From: Gnetum montanum
Taxonomy: Eukaryota; Streptophyta; Gnetopsida; Gnetales; Gnetaceae
DNA length: 64,000 nt
Direction of reading: 5' to 3'
NCBI GenBank assembly: GCA_015680685.1
Contig: MNCI01002086.1
Coordinates: 401,483-465,482, forward strand
Of the stretch, positions 1 through 10,875 are shown one piece after another. Every line of letters begins with the position of its first letter. Positions within the stretch are counted from its first letter, which is position 1. A program made the translations under genes and the position numbers. The notes under the pieces are model-generated. The model was not told the origin of the DNA and made no database searches. It saw only the letters and a program-made list of their open reading frames with translations.

Positions 1-1449
1 AGACTCTTCTATAATTTTTAAGATAGTTTCAATTTTAGGGTCTAAGGAACTCCATACATCGTCTACCTTAGCCGCTATTTTAGTTGTTAATTTTTGGATC
101 GGTAAGGTTTTCCGATTCACCAACTCTTCGAGTGGTGACTCATCCTCTTCATCACAAAATTTCACTTCCTTATTTCAAAGGGAGGGATCACGGTTGTACT
201 CTTCCGTACTTTCCTTTTTGTGTAGCTCACCTTCTTCGTTTGTTATATGTTCCAACAAGTTTTACACTTCATGGGCTCTAAGTTGTGAGAGTCTCCCTTG
301 GGTGTAAGTTCCAAGGGTTCTTCTAGTTTCATTCCTTAGCCCATCCACGATGTGATGAAGTTGATCCCGCTGAGCATACCCATGGCCCAGGCAAAGATGT
401 AACAATGTGTAATAGTGGGCCATGGTAGCATCCAAGGATTCATGATGACCTTACTTCCAGCCTTGGATCTGCTTATGCAAATTGGACACTCTGGAGTATG
501 TTTGATATTTTTCGTTGAATAGTTCTAGCATCGTACTCCACCTCCTGATGGTCTCCGATTCTAAGGACTGGTACCAGCTCTCTGCTTCTTTGGTGAGTAT
601 CCTTGGGAACAACTTAAGTTTTTGCCACTCACTGTCTAAATTCTGCAAGGCACAGGCATCGTGGAATGCCTGTAAATGATTTTTTGGATCAGCATTGTAT
701 CCCCCTTCAAATCGTGGGATATTGTTCAAGTCTAACCATTTGATCCGACTATCCTTCAAATGCCTTGTGGGAATCCTAACTGCTTCTATAATGTCAAGCA
801 TACTTTGGGTTGCGAGTAGGGGCTCGTCATGATCATCTCTTTCATGACGCCTGTGATTTCTGCATTTTTCCCTACTCTCCCTATGTCCTTGCCCTTGTCC
901 TCTTTCTCAACTTTTCAATCGAGGTCTTTTGTCCTTTCTACCTTTATCCTTACCTTTATGTTCATGGTGGCTACGCCTAGATGTGGAAGGAGAGGATGAG
1001 TGATGTGAAGAAGGGGAAGAAGAAGGGGAACCATCGCCATGATGATGTTTCTTGCCTTCTCTTCGGCTACTACGGCCCCGATCATGGTGACTATATAAGT
1101 TCCCATCCTTAGCATGAGTGGTTGTTCCTTATGTGAATAGCTGGTGTTTACGGGCATTAGAACCAAGGATATGTATCGTTGATCATAGGTTCTGATACCC
1201 TTCCTCCTCACCATCGTTAGGAGGGGGAACATCATTTGTGAAAGAATCCATGATAAGGGGTTCCTCGTCTCCTATTTCACTAATGATGTGCAGGGCTTTG
1301 CCCTTTTGAAAGGTATGTTGACACTCCTGCCTTAAGTCTCTCATACGTTGGGCATCTATGAGATAATAATCCCTCATATCAAAATCTTCCGTAACGTATT
1401 CAGCGAAATGTTCTTGCATGCCAATCTGTGCCAAGGCACGGAAAAGCAT
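1..1449 (-). pseudogene. gag remnant of Athila-like element X (runs off left edge)
   Basis: This is the Gag coding region of a Ty3-gypsy retrotransposon, read on the minus strand. Its order is an N-terminal segment (1449-1183), a Ser/Arg/His/Lys-rich stretch (about 1080-840), and a retrotransposon-Gag core at 801-451. The core has the family pattern of Trp-Leu-Asp-Leu, an LFP motif, Ala-x-x-Trp-Tyr and an Ile-x-x-Trp-x-x-Met near a Phe-x-x-Lys-Tyr. Frame continues below 450 as 'HYYTLLHLCLGHGYAQRDQL', the usual continuation of this core, and then to an acidic stretch at about 150-1. A few stops and frame changes break it. It lies downstream of an LTR and primer site (1800-2481), so this is the 5' part of an element whose pol lies outside the window. 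Gag identity is well supported; the Athila label rests on the tRNA-Asp primer site. Confidence 0.75.
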
Positions 1450-1799
1450 GCAAGAGATTGATCAATCTAGGGGTAACACAATGTTACCTTGCAAATATCT
1501 CCACCGCAGTTGTTCATCCTCATGGAGAATAAAAGTAAATTTGGAAATATACTCATTGGGATGAGTATATGTCATCTTATATTGTTTAGGACTTGGCTGA
1601 TTTTGGTTATGTGTTTTATGTTGCCGACTGTCCCATGTATGGTCCTTAGGTGGTGAGTTGCTCTTATGAGAAGAAGGAAATTTGATTGGTGTGCTATTTC
1701 ACCATTATATAATTTTTTTTTATTAACCCAAAGGTTCGTTAAGGGTCACAACGATGTGAGTGATATCCATTATGTTCTATTCGGCGCACAAACACTTAG
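1450..1799 (-). other. leader between primer site and gag of element X
   Basis: About 350 bases between the primer binding site and the first readable gag codons. Short gag-like coding pieces may continue here in other frames, but I cannot place a start codon. No other feature seen. Confidence 0.4.
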
Positions 1800-1817
1800 T
1801 CCCCGGCAACGGTGCCA
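1800..1817 (-). promoter_or_regulatory. primer binding site, tRNA-Asp type
   Basis: On the minus strand this reads TGGCACCGTTGCCGGGGA. It matches the 3' end of plant tRNA-Asp apart from one base (A for G in the CGCC part). It starts one base inside the LTR edge at 1819, the normal position for minus-strand DNA priming. tRNA-Asp priming is typical of Athila-group elements. Confidence 0.8.
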
Positions 1818-1868
1818 ATGATGAGTGGCGAGGTACCCCTACACTCAACCATACAAAACGAGCGTAGC

Positions 1869-2357
1869 NNNNNNNNNNNNNNNNNNNNNNNNNNNNNNNN
1901 NNNNNNNNNNNNNNNNNNNNNNNNNNNNNNNNNNNNNNNNNNNNNNNNNNNNNNNNNNNNNNNNNNNNNNNNNNNNNNNNNNNNNNNNNNNNNNNNNNNN
2001 NNNNNNNNNNNNNNNNNNNNNNNNNNNNNNNNNNNNNNNNNNNNNNNNNNNNNNNNNNNNNNNNNNNNNNNNNNNNNNNNNNNNNNNNNNNNNNNNNNNN
2101 NNNNNNNNNNNNNNNNNNNNNNNNNNNNNNNNNNNNNNNNNNNNNNNNNNNNNNNNNNNNNNNNNNNNNNNNNNNNNNNNNNNNNNNNNNNNNNNNNNNN
2201 NNNNNNNNNNNNNNNNNNNNNNNNNNNNNNNNNNNNNNNNNNNNNNNNNNNNNNNNNNNNNNNNNNNNNNNNNNNNNNNNNNNNNNNNNNNNNNNNNNNN
2301 NNNNNNNNNNNNNNNNNNNNNNNNNNNNNNNNNNNNNNNNNNNNNNNNNNNNNNNNN
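1869..2357. other. assembly gap (489 N)
   Basis: Run of N. Open reading frames that cross it are artefacts. It lies inside an LTR with a palindromic repeat cluster, which may explain the failed assembly. Confidence 0.99.
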
Positions 2358-2365
2358 GTCTGTAA

Positions 2366-2476
2366 TATCGCGTATGTGATATCGCAGGGGACGATGTGAT
2401 ATCGCGACAACCACGATATCGCATACACGATATCGTGGCCCATATGTGATATCGTGGCTGTTACGATATCGCATCT
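2366..2476. repeat. GATATCG palindrome cluster in U3 of X
   Basis: About eight copies of a GATATCG core (forms such as GTGATATCGC, ACGATATCGC and ACGATATCGT) spaced about 10-20 bases apart. The core is self-complementary. The same cluster occurs at 7375-7475 in the related LTR, just upstream of its TATA box on the minus strand. Confidence 0.85.
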
Positions 2477-2481
2477 CATCA

Positions 2482-3848
2482 ACTACATTCTACAACTCCT
2501 AGTAGTCATTCATCCTTCTAGCTAGGTTCTTGGTGGGGGATCTTTAATTATTGTATTTACCCTTGATAACTTCAAGTTTAGTGTTTTCCACTGTAAGCTT
2601 TTGCTTAGTGTCTTTATGATGCTTCAATGCGGCCTTGTACAACAAGTATGAGCTAGCCACTTGCTTCTCTAATTTTGACCATGGTCATCCTGTAATCAAC
2701 ATAGCTAGATTTGCATATAAGAGATTTTCAAGCTCCATGTATTCTATCATCTCCTCAATCTACAACTCCTTTATGTTGATTTTTGTGTTGTTATAGGCAT
2801 CTATCCCATTGGTGATAGGCTTCCACACTTCTCTTCCTTACTGGAGTTTCTAGAGGATTTCATTTACTTTTTCCTTCACCAATCGGATGTGATTTTCATT
2901 CACTTATTTCTATAGATTGACTAGATCTCTATAATGATCTTTGACTCTCTCAAATTTAAGAACCTCTAATTTACAAGCGGCTACCTCGATTGTAGTCTTA
3001 TAGAGAAGGACATGGACCTCCTCCATGAAGAGGTTTCTATTTTCAACTACCAATCTCCTTAGCTTTATGTTCACTCTAGCTAGTTGCTCCTGCTGTTGAT
3101 GGATAAAGTTGATCAATTTTTGTTTATGCTCATCAAAATTTCGCAGGCAATGGTTCTTTATAGTTAGTTGTACATTCTCCTAGTGGGTCTAATCTAATTC
3201 CTTTTAAATTTTGTGTTGTGTAGCCTTTGCCAAGGATTGATAGAACATTGCCATCTTCATCACATCCTCAACCTCTTTTAGTCTATTGTGAAGCTATTCA
3301 AGAGCTTCATCTCTTATCAATGTTAGGTTGAGAAATGTAGGATTGGAAATTTGATCTCTTAATTCAACAACTTCAACAACTAGGCATTTGTTCAGCTCCT
3401 TGGCTATTTCATGTTGTCCCTCTAAGATAATGTTTTTACCCCTTGCCTCTAACAGCTCTGACTGGGTTGCAATAATATTGCCCGGAAGATCAAAGACATC
3501 TAAAAGAAATTTCCTAGTTCCTACTAGTTAGTTCAATAGTTCTTCATGCTATGCTTCACTTATTCTGATGCTTATGTCCTTGCAGATGTCTACACATCTT
3601 TTAGTGTAATGAAATCTAGTACAGATGCCACAGGTGCATTGAGGATTTTGGCTATTTTGTCAGCAACCACCTTTTCTACTATCTCTTGTTCTTAGTGCTA
3701 CATCACCAATATTGTTGCCCACTCACCTTCCTTCAAGTGTACCAAGAAGGTCATGGTGTTTCCAGAAATTTTTGGGGGTGGCTACTATTCTACAAGAGAT
3801 ACTATGACCTCTCTAGTGTTAGGATTCAATCTCATGGACAACTACATT
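2482..3848 (-). pseudogene. coiled-coil ORF of non-autonomous D element, copy 2 (truncated)
   Basis: A degenerate minus-strand reading frame homologous along its length to 5290-6630. The best open piece is 3116-2910. It is rich in Leu, Glu, Lys and Gln with heptad-like spacing, indicating a long coiled coil. The upstream part (3800-3300) contains a 'TREVIVSL' stretch shared with copy 1 ('AREVIVSL'). Many stops are TAA or TAG where the other copy or frame suggests Gln. It is cut at 2482 by the LTR of element X and lacks the C-terminal part and polypurine tract that copy 1 has at 5284-4745. I recognise no enzymatic domain. It could be a Gag-like structural protein or the C-terminal half of the ORF at 7583-8688. 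Confidence 0.55.
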
Positions 3849-4744
3849 TGATAAGTGGCGAGGTACCCTTACATCCAACCATATGAATCATGAAGCATTC
3901 ATGTGTGGCTCGGTTGAATTTTGTAGACTTTATCATTTTCAATGTACTAGCCTTTTAGGAAGTGAATCTAGCCTTAAGGTCAATCATTTTCCTCCTAATG
4001 ACACTTGTGACATTTGTTGGTATGGTTAAGTGTAACTAAGACATCTAATTTTTATCATTTTGTATTTTATGTTTTGGGTGCTCGAAATGTATGTAAAAGA
4101 AATTTGATTAACTAATCTAAATTAGTTAATTAACTACTATTTAACTAATCCTAACATAATTATCTATTCCCACTTTCTGTACACATCTTGAACCCATGTA
4201 TCCATTTCTAGGCGACCAAACGCTACACTACTAGGCATACCAAGCAATAATGCTGCTGGGATTACCAAGTGAATATGTGTTATGCTCAAAGTAGTCATAC
4301 TTATGTATTTAATCTATCTAGCTTAATAATCTCATTAACTCAATTACTAAAAAATAATTGCAAAATAATTGAGAATAATTAATAAATAATTGAAAACATT
4401 GAATGCATAAATAAAAGAGCTAATCTATCCAAAGTGCTATAAGGTTTATCAGAAAGCTTATCTTTATTGTCACACACACTATTGTGCTTAGGTACAATGA
4501 TTCTCGAATAAAGATTTGTACACTCAATGACTCTTATTACAAGCACTCAAGGAAAAAATTCTAACTTTCGAATAGAAAAAATGCAAGAGCTTCACTACAA
4601 TTAAAATCTAGACTCCCCATAAATGCAGTAGGCAGGTGCGTATTTATAAATAATGAATAGACATTGCGTTGACAAAGCATCATTGATGCAATTGGTTACA
4701 TCAATGAGGCCTCGTCAATGTAGCCAACTAATGACAACTCATCA
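3849..4744 (-). repeat. LTR b (3' LTR of D element copy 1)
   Basis: An 896-base LTR whose left edge TGATAAGTGGCGAGG matches the LTRs at 1819 and 6631 and whose right edge is CTCATCA. Inner blocks ('GGGATTACCAAG', 'CTTTATT' with a nearby 'AATAAAGATTTGT') match the LTR at 6631 in the same order. A TATA-like TTTATAAATA lies near 4650 on the minus strand. Upstream of it are repeats of TCAATGAGGCC-type sequence instead of the GATATC cluster. It has diverged strongly from LTR c, so the pair is old or comes from different subfamilies. Confidence 0.75.
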
Positions 4745-4760
4745 TACCCCCATGACTAAA
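4745..4760 (-). promoter_or_regulatory. polypurine tract of D element copy 1
   Basis: On the minus strand a G-run (TCATGGGGGTA) directly precedes the LTR start TGATGAG. A very similar TCATGGGGGGGA precedes the LTR start at 10761. This is the expected plus-strand priming site. Confidence 0.65.
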
Positions 4761-4970
4761 TGAAAACTTGTCCTCAAGTTATTTTACAAAATTGGGAAGG
4801 TATGGGATTATTGATTGACTTTTCTTTCAACAAAACAAACTGAATGAATTGACAAAAAATGGAGTGCCTAGGTGTATGGATCAACACATTACCAAATGGT
4901 GATGTTTAGGACACAAAGTTGAACACCATGACACAACTCTTCAAAAATTAGACAACACATTCCATGATGA
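4761..4970 (-). other. 3' untranslated stretch of D element
   Basis: Non-coding stretch between the apparent end of the coiled-coil ORF and the polypurine tract. Nothing else recognised. Confidence 0.4.
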
Positions 4971-6630
4971 TGTGAAACTTGTTGGAGAAAATCAAATGGT
5001 CCCAGGTGATGGTGGTCCTTGAGGCTCCGAAGGACCTTCATCAGCTTCACACATTGGCATTGGTTGAGGTTGTGGTTATCCTAATACCACTACAAATTTA
5101 GGTGGGAGGTGAAAAGCATCTAGCAGTGCTCTTATTTTATCCTCCTTACTCCTAGGATCATGCACCATCCATGCAGCTTCCCTAGTATGGGTTAGAATGG
5201 GTAGCTCCTAAGGACACAAGATCACTGGAAACAACTCCTTGACATTGATAAACTAGGAAAAAAACTATTTTCATTTAATGTCAAATGCTCACACTATGTT
5301 CTTCAGCTCATGGTAGTCATTCATTCGTTTGGATAGGTCCTTGAAAATGGATCATTGATCTGTGAATTACCCTTTGAGAACTTTAAGTTCATTGTTAGCA
5401 GTCTCAAGCTTTTGTTTGGTTTCTTTGTGGTGTTTGAACTCGGCCTCATATAGCAAATACAAGCTAGCCACCTACTTTTGTAATTCTAACTATGGTTGTC
5501 TAGTTGTCAGCATTGCTAGGTTTTTGTAATGAAGATTGGCCAACTCCATATATTCTATCATTTGTTCAATATGGAACTCCTTCAAGAAGATCTCTACTTT
5601 GTTGTAGGCATCAATCCGTTCAAGGATGGGCTACCACATTTCTCTTCCTTGCTAGAGTTATTGGAGGGCTTCATTTACTTTAGCTTTTACCATCTAGATT
5701 TTTTTTCATTAATTTCCTTTTGCAAGCCAACTTGGTCCCTATAGTGATTTTTCACTTTCTCAAACTTGAGATCTTTATTCTTCTAGGCAGCAATTTCGAT
5801 GGCAAACTTTTATTGTAAGGTGCGTACCTTCTCCATTGATAGATTTTTATTCTCTATAGCCAATTTTCTCAGTTCAGTGTTGACCTTGGTAAGTTACTCT
5901 TGCTATTGATGAATGAATTCTTGCATTTGATCTCTTTGAGTAGCAACATTTCACAGGCGATGATTTTGTGCGATCAATGCTTCATTTTCTTAGCACATAT
6001 GATTTAAGTCCTTTTTAATTGAATGTGTTTTAGCTTTTACCATGGACTATTTGAAGATGTCCATCACTACTTCCTCCTTAGCCTTTTGAAATTGTTCTTG
6101 AAGCTATCTGATAGCTTCATCCCTTATCATTGTGAGGCTGAGGATTGTTTGCTCTGCAAGTTAGGCACAAAGATCAGCAACCTTGGTAGCCAAGCATTGA
6201 TTTTTCTCTTAGGCCAATTCTAGTTGCCTCTTTAGAATGATGCATTTTCCCTATACATTTAATAGCTCTGACTAGGTTGTAGTGATTCTCTTTGGAAGAT
6301 CAAAGATATCTAGAGTTGTTTGCCCAGTTCCTACCAATCATTCTAGCAGTTGTTCATGCTGGGTTGTGTTTAATTTCTTGTTGATCATTCCTATGGATGT
6401 CTACACATCTTGGAGTATAGATACGTCTAGTATAGATGTGCATTCAGTGCTTCAGGTACATGGTCAGCTACCACTTTTACCACTGTTTCCTATCCTTGGT
6501 GCTGCATCACCAAGATAGTTTCCTCTTTACTTGCCTCCAACCTCATTAGGAAAATGGGGACATTCTTAGATATTTTTAGAAATAGATGATGTGTTAGTAA
6601 TGACACTATCACCTCTCGAGCATTGGGACC
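4970..6630 (-). pseudogene. coiled-coil ORF of non-autonomous D element, copy 1
   Basis: Minus-strand degenerate ORF between LTR c (6631-7582) and LTR b (3849-4744). N-terminal part near 6600-6490 ('AREVIVSL' ... 'MRLEASKEETILVMQHQG'), then a long coiled coil (about 6200-5400), and a Pro-rich C-terminus ('PQPQPMPMCEADEGPSEP') ending near 4970. Roughly 550 codons are implied. No protease, RT or integrase lies between the two LTRs, so the element would depend on proteins from elsewhere. Copy 2 at 2482-3848 shares most of it. Function unknown; a Gag-like or packaging role is only a guess. Confidence 0.55.
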
Positions 6631-7350
6631 TGATGAGTGGCGAGGTACCCCTACACTCAACCATACGAATATGAGTGTTACACGCACGATCCGGTCGAAC
6701 TCCATAGACTAAGTGCCTACGTGCCTTATGGAAAACTTAAGGCTAATCGTTCGTTGTCTTCCCAGAATTACTTGTATATTTGTCATAGTTGTATGGTTAA
6801 GTAAGTATGAGGTATGTGATTTTTATATCTTTTATGTTTTATCACCTATGCTAATGAGGGAAAGGATGAAGAGACTAAGTCACTAACTTTAACTAACTAA
6901 GTTCTAATGCCTAGCATCAGTATCTGTTCCCACTTACCTTTCACATCCTAAACCAATGCAACCTTATGGGATTACCAAATGCTATTCGTTACTGGGATTA
7001 CCAAGCATAATGCACGTGCTCGAAGTGATTGTACTGAATGCACTTAACTATGGGAGAAGGGTTGAGAGAGATTTAATTAACTAATAAAGCATTTAAACGA
7101 TGAAAAATAAATAAAAATAATTAAAGTCATATTTAGCTTAGTCCATGCACTGCAAGGTTTATCCAAAAGTTCATCTTTATTTCTGTACACAAACTTGTGT
7201 TGAGGTACAATATTTACTCAAATAAAGATTTGTTCACTTTGGGACTCCTATTGTGGGCACATGGAAATTAATCTAACTATGGAATGGAAAAACTACAAGA
7301 GTTTGGCTAAGGTCTAGATCTAGATGGAGAAAAAAAGGGAGAGCCACCTC

Positions 7351-7360
7351 TTATTTATAG
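7351..7360 (-). promoter_or_regulatory. TATA box of LTR c
   Basis: CTATAAATAA on the minus strand, about 720 bases from the LTR 3' end. The GATATC palindrome cluster sits immediately upstream, suggesting a U3 promoter. Confidence 0.6.
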
Positions 7361-7374
7361 ATTTGGCAGTGCAC

Positions 7375-7475
7375 TGCGATATCGCAAGGGAAGACATGAT
7401 ATTATGTACGCGATATCGTGGGGGATGCGATATCGCGGTGTATGCGATATCACGGCCCATGCGATATCGTGTCCC
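7375..7475. repeat. GATATCG palindrome cluster in U3 of LTR c
   Basis: Copies of GCGATATCGC, GCGATATCGT or GCGATATCAC spaced by about 20 bases. The core matches the cluster at 2366-2476. It lies just upstream of the TATA box on the minus strand. Confidence 0.85.
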
Positions 7476-7582
7476 ATTAGAACCTAACCTCGAAGGTAGC
7501 TACATTCTTTTGGTAGAGAAAATGGAACCACCCCTCTCCATTTGGCAAATTGTTCGAGCAACCTCATTGAGGTGACTCATTA

Positions 7583-8688
7583 CTAAACAATACACAGATG
7601 GATTCACCCCACTCATTCCTGCCTGTTGCTCTCATTCACTCAAGATCTGCTCTTGGATTTATTATAGATGCTCAAGGACTATGGGCCTCCAGTGTTGTCT
7701 CTTGAGTGGGTGGTGGTGGTAGCAGCTCCTCTTCTTGGATGGCTACTAGTTTTTTGTCCTTCATGATTTCTATCCATGAGGCCAAGGGAGTATGCTCAAG
7801 AGTGTTATTGGAATAGTGAACAATACCTACCATCTTACAAAGTTTTCTTATAAATCATGGAAAGGGCAAGGTTCTCCTTTCATGTTCATTCTCCTTGAAA
7901 CTCTTCTCAATCTCCAAATAAATTAGCTATGGAAGGTTAATGGGAAATTTCCTACTTAGAGCGATGCATGCATGAGCAGAGAAGATAGTCACCTTACTCA
8001 ACCTCATCATTGGATTGAGGTGATAGGTTGTAATATTGAAATAAATTTGCTCCATCAGTGTGAGTGTGCCATACTCCTTATAGTCCATCCCATAACATTA
8101 CTACATCCACTCCCTTGTCACCTCAAGATCAACTTTTATTGATATTTCTACCAACTATGTTCTAATGTTGGGCAACCCTAGTGCCTATGCGATGGCCTCT
8201 GTCGAGTAGGACACTTGAACATCCTTAATTTTTACAATGGACCCTACCCTTCAGCTATTCTAAAAGAGATAGGTCTCTCCCATGTACCATTTCCCATTGG
8301 TTATGATGATTGGCCACATGGAAGAGGTTTGTAATTGTGTTTTGACATCCTCCAGAGCTTTTTCCAAAAATGGCTTGAATTTTATCTCTTGAAGAAGTAA
8401 TCTTTAGATCTCTCGAGACTTGATGATGTCTAGGTAGGGTTGAGTCAGAGTGACCTCAAGCCTAGGCACTGGTCCAGGCGCTTCTCATCATTGAGATTTT
8501 TTAGTAGGAACTTCTTCTTTTGGAATCTATCAAATAGATTTCACTTTGGATTCCTCATGAAGAGGTCCTGTTGTATTGCTCACCTCTTATTGTTCTTGGC
8601 CTTCTCCTTGTTGGCTCCTTCTAGCTCTGGGTCATTTCTCCCATGGTTGTGAGGGTTCTCCTTCCTATGGCTACTTTTGTTTGGGTGG
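7583..8688 (-). pseudogene. degenerate ORF resembling retroelement-borne plant transposon protein
   Basis: One minus-strand frame stays readable for about 1.1 kb from an ATG near 8688 (starts MPPKQK). It passes a basic Gln/Glu-rich N-terminus to a middle part with 'VQVSYSTEAIA' and 'ALGLPN', then 'MEQIYFNITTYHLNPMMRLS' and a Pro-rich end ('EEELLPPPPTQ'). The STEAI...LGLP pattern resembles the 'putative plant transposon protein' domain (Pfam PF20167-like) found in many plant gypsy elements; this is from memory of the family. Nearly all interruptions are TAA or TAG, several where Gln is plausible. LTR c follows at 7582. The coiled-coil ORF at 6630 could be its C-terminal half. Confidence in coding origin is fair, in the family low. 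Confidence 0.45.
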
Positions 8689-9215
8689 CATCTACAATCA
8701 CAATAGAACCATGGATTAGCAATCATTCTGTAACCTTAAAACAATTTGGATACCTTAACTCTTGAGGGTAGTTACACTTGGCTAAGTTGTGATTATGGAT
8801 GATTTAATTAACTTAATTGTTATTTCTATTTACACCTTATCATTGATAAATCATTCCAAAGGTTGTTGAAAGGGTTAACTTGGAAAAGATTGATGTTTAT
8901 GTATGTTTAAAGTTATTAACCCTTAGGGGAGTTAGAAATTTTTTTTGAAAATTGCATTGGAAACCTTAAGTTTTATGGCCTCCATGATAAAGATCTTACC
9001 TCTGATAAGTGCAAGATCAAAAAATGGATTCTGGAAGGTTTTGGGCTTTGAAAAATTGCAAAAATTCCTTGTGTGTTATGAGCAGATGACAAAAAATTCC
9101 AAAGTGTCCAATGGTATATATATAGTATTTTTGTATTGTGTCAATGAGGCCTTGACAATGAGGCCAACTACGTCGATGAGGCCTCGATGACATAGCTATT
9201 GACCACTATTGACTT
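8689..9215 (-). promoter_or_regulatory. upstream region with TATA box and GGCCTCAT repeats
   Basis: No gene seen. A minus-strand TATA-like run (CTATATATATACC, about 9113-9125) lies 430 bases upstream of the ATG at 8688. Further upstream (9130-9200) are four TCAATGAGGCC/GACAATGAGGCC-type repeats. They match those in the U3 of LTR b (4680-4730). This may be a diverged LTR promoter or the leader of the ORF at 7583-8688. Confidence 0.4.
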
Positions 9216-10761
9216 TGGTCAAACTTCCAAAATACAAGAAATTTTTCAATGAAATTGGGATCAAATGAAAACATAGAAGACCAAGAATAGTATGAAATCA
9301 TGAGAAGAGGGCATTAAAGTTCATAAATTTGGAAAAATGGAGAAAAATTGATTTAATAGATGAATGCAATAAAAGATTGAGTACTAAGCAGTTTACACAA
9401 TGGAAAATACAAAATATAAGATTGTAGCAATGTCAAAGGTAAGGAACCTAAACTAGTCAAGCCAAAAGCTATGCAAGCGGGTCCTCCCCATAGTAAGCTC
9501 ATGCCCTTTTTTCCCTTGAATAACCTCAACTAATGAGTCTATGGGCCCCATAGTTGATTTAATGATCGTGACAAGTTAAGGACCAACCCAAAAGAATCCA
9601 CTTAAGAATCCCAATACATCAAACAAAGACATAGATCATAACATAGAACCTGATAGTGAGGTGAGTTATGGAAGCATGAATGGATGATAGAGAAGATGGA
9701 ATGGAGTTCCAAATTAAGGTCATAAGAAGTCCCTTGTGGAATTGTGGTTAAAATGACCCGAGAAGTTCCATCCTTAGTCCATACTAAAACCATTTACTTT
9801 CATTGACTTCGCATCATCACTGTAAGACCAATTCATCCACTTAAGACACAAGAGTGTTCCCGCAAGAAAACCACCATTCCACAAAGAGGAGAGAGAAGTA
9901 GGAAGTGAGAGAGATCAGGCCTTAGTTAAAGGGGACCTTTAGGCATAGGTGTATGTCTTTTGAGTCCCATAACTAATGCTTATAGTCCTTTTATTTGTCC
10001 AAGGGATGTGCTTTAAATTCCCATTATTTTTTTTGTAAATGGGAACCACACCATGTGAGGACTTATTCATGTTGAAGGGATGTTCTTTGAATTCCCATCA
10101 TTATTTTTTGAATGATGGGAACCACACCATGCAATGATGTTATTTGTCTTCCTATTATTACTAGTATGGAATGGTAAGAAGTTCGTGAAAAACACTTAAG
10201 CACTCAAGTAAGAAGAAGAGTACAAAGAGTATTGAGTCTCCTTGAAGTCATACCATTTACAAACCTTTTGATCTTTCCTAATTCTAAACTACCAAGGTCA
10301 CTGATTGATTAAAAGTTTCTTTAATGAGAAAGGGACCTCAAATTCCTAGAACAAGAAAACCCATAGAGTTCTTTGGATGGGTGGATGACATGGACTCACT
10401 GCTTGTCCCATGAAAAATAAACCATGTCAATGTCATCAAACATAAGAATTCAAGAATAGAAACTAGATATTAATAATCACACATTAAGCACAAACCATCA
10501 TTAGTAAATAGCAACAACAGCATTTTGTCCTATGACAATAAAGTAGATTTATTAGCAAAAATGAGACAATATCAAAATATCAAAAGAAACACAAGAAATA
10601 AAATAAAATAAAATATAAAAGAAAGTGTAAATAACATAATCAAGAAAATTTAAATGTACTAAAAAATGGTATAAAATCAAAAATTTGTAAAATCAAAAAT
10701 GTGAAAAACAAAAAGGGTAGAAAAACTAAGAGGCCATGGTAATGGTTAGCATGAATGTCCA
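9216..10761 (-). repeat. 3' LTR of gypsy element G (left edge not determined)
   Basis: The right edge at 10761 is set by the minus-strand polypurine tract next to it and a TG start. The region is AT-rich and non-coding. It contains a direct duplication (about 10005-10075 and 10076-10140), each copy with a hairpin built on TTCCCAT...ATGGGAA. Without a second copy of this LTR in the window the left end is uncertain, anywhere from about 9216 to 9560. Confidence 0.45.
10018..10121. repeat. duplicated hairpin
   Basis: Two direct copies of a hairpin-forming segment. Arms are TTCCCATT (10018-10025) with AATGGGAA (10038-10045), and TTCCCATCATT (10092-10102) with AATGATGGGAA (10111-10121). Both are followed by the same ACCACACCATG. 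Confidence 0.8.
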
Positions 10762-10772
10762 TCCCCCCCATG
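10762..10772 (-). promoter_or_regulatory. polypurine tract of element G
   Basis: Minus-strand TCATGGGGGGGA immediately before the LTR start TGGACATTC. Same sequence type as at 4745. Confidence 0.6.
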
Positions 10773-10875
10773 ACTAAGTTGGAAGAAGGAGATCTAAAAA
10801 ATAGAACGTGGGTGTCCATCAAGTAAGGTGGTATTTACATTGGTCAATCTTGGTTCTAGGAAAGGTTTAATTTGT

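Larger units (their letters stand above)
1819..2481 (-). repeat. 5' LTR of element X (contains assembly gap)
   Basis: The left edge, TGATGAGTGGCGAGGTACCC, recurs at 3849 and 6631, where it also marks LTR ends. The right edge ends in CTCATCA, so the minus-strand LTR starts TGATGAG and ends in CA. The middle (1869-2357) is N. The U3 part kept at 2366-2476 is a cluster of GCGATATCGC-type palindromes. The primer site follows directly at 1817-1800, which makes this a 5' LTR. True length is unknown because of the gap. Confidence 0.75.
6631..7582 (-). repeat. LTR c (5' LTR of D element copy 1)
   Basis: Left edge TGATGAGTGGCGAGGTACCC is identical in its first 20 bases to the LTR of element X at 1819. 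The right edge is placed at 7582 by the degenerate start TAATGAG. A minus-strand TATA box (CTATAAATAA, 7351-7360) lies just downstream of a GATATC palindrome cluster (7375-7475). An AAATAAAG near 7175 on the minus strand could be a poly(A) signal. The expected primer site next to 6631 is not clearly present: the flank resembles a primer site only weakly. Confidence 0.65.

Noticed and set aside
1777-2482. Long open frames across the first N run on both strands
   Set aside because: They are open only because N codons carry no stops.
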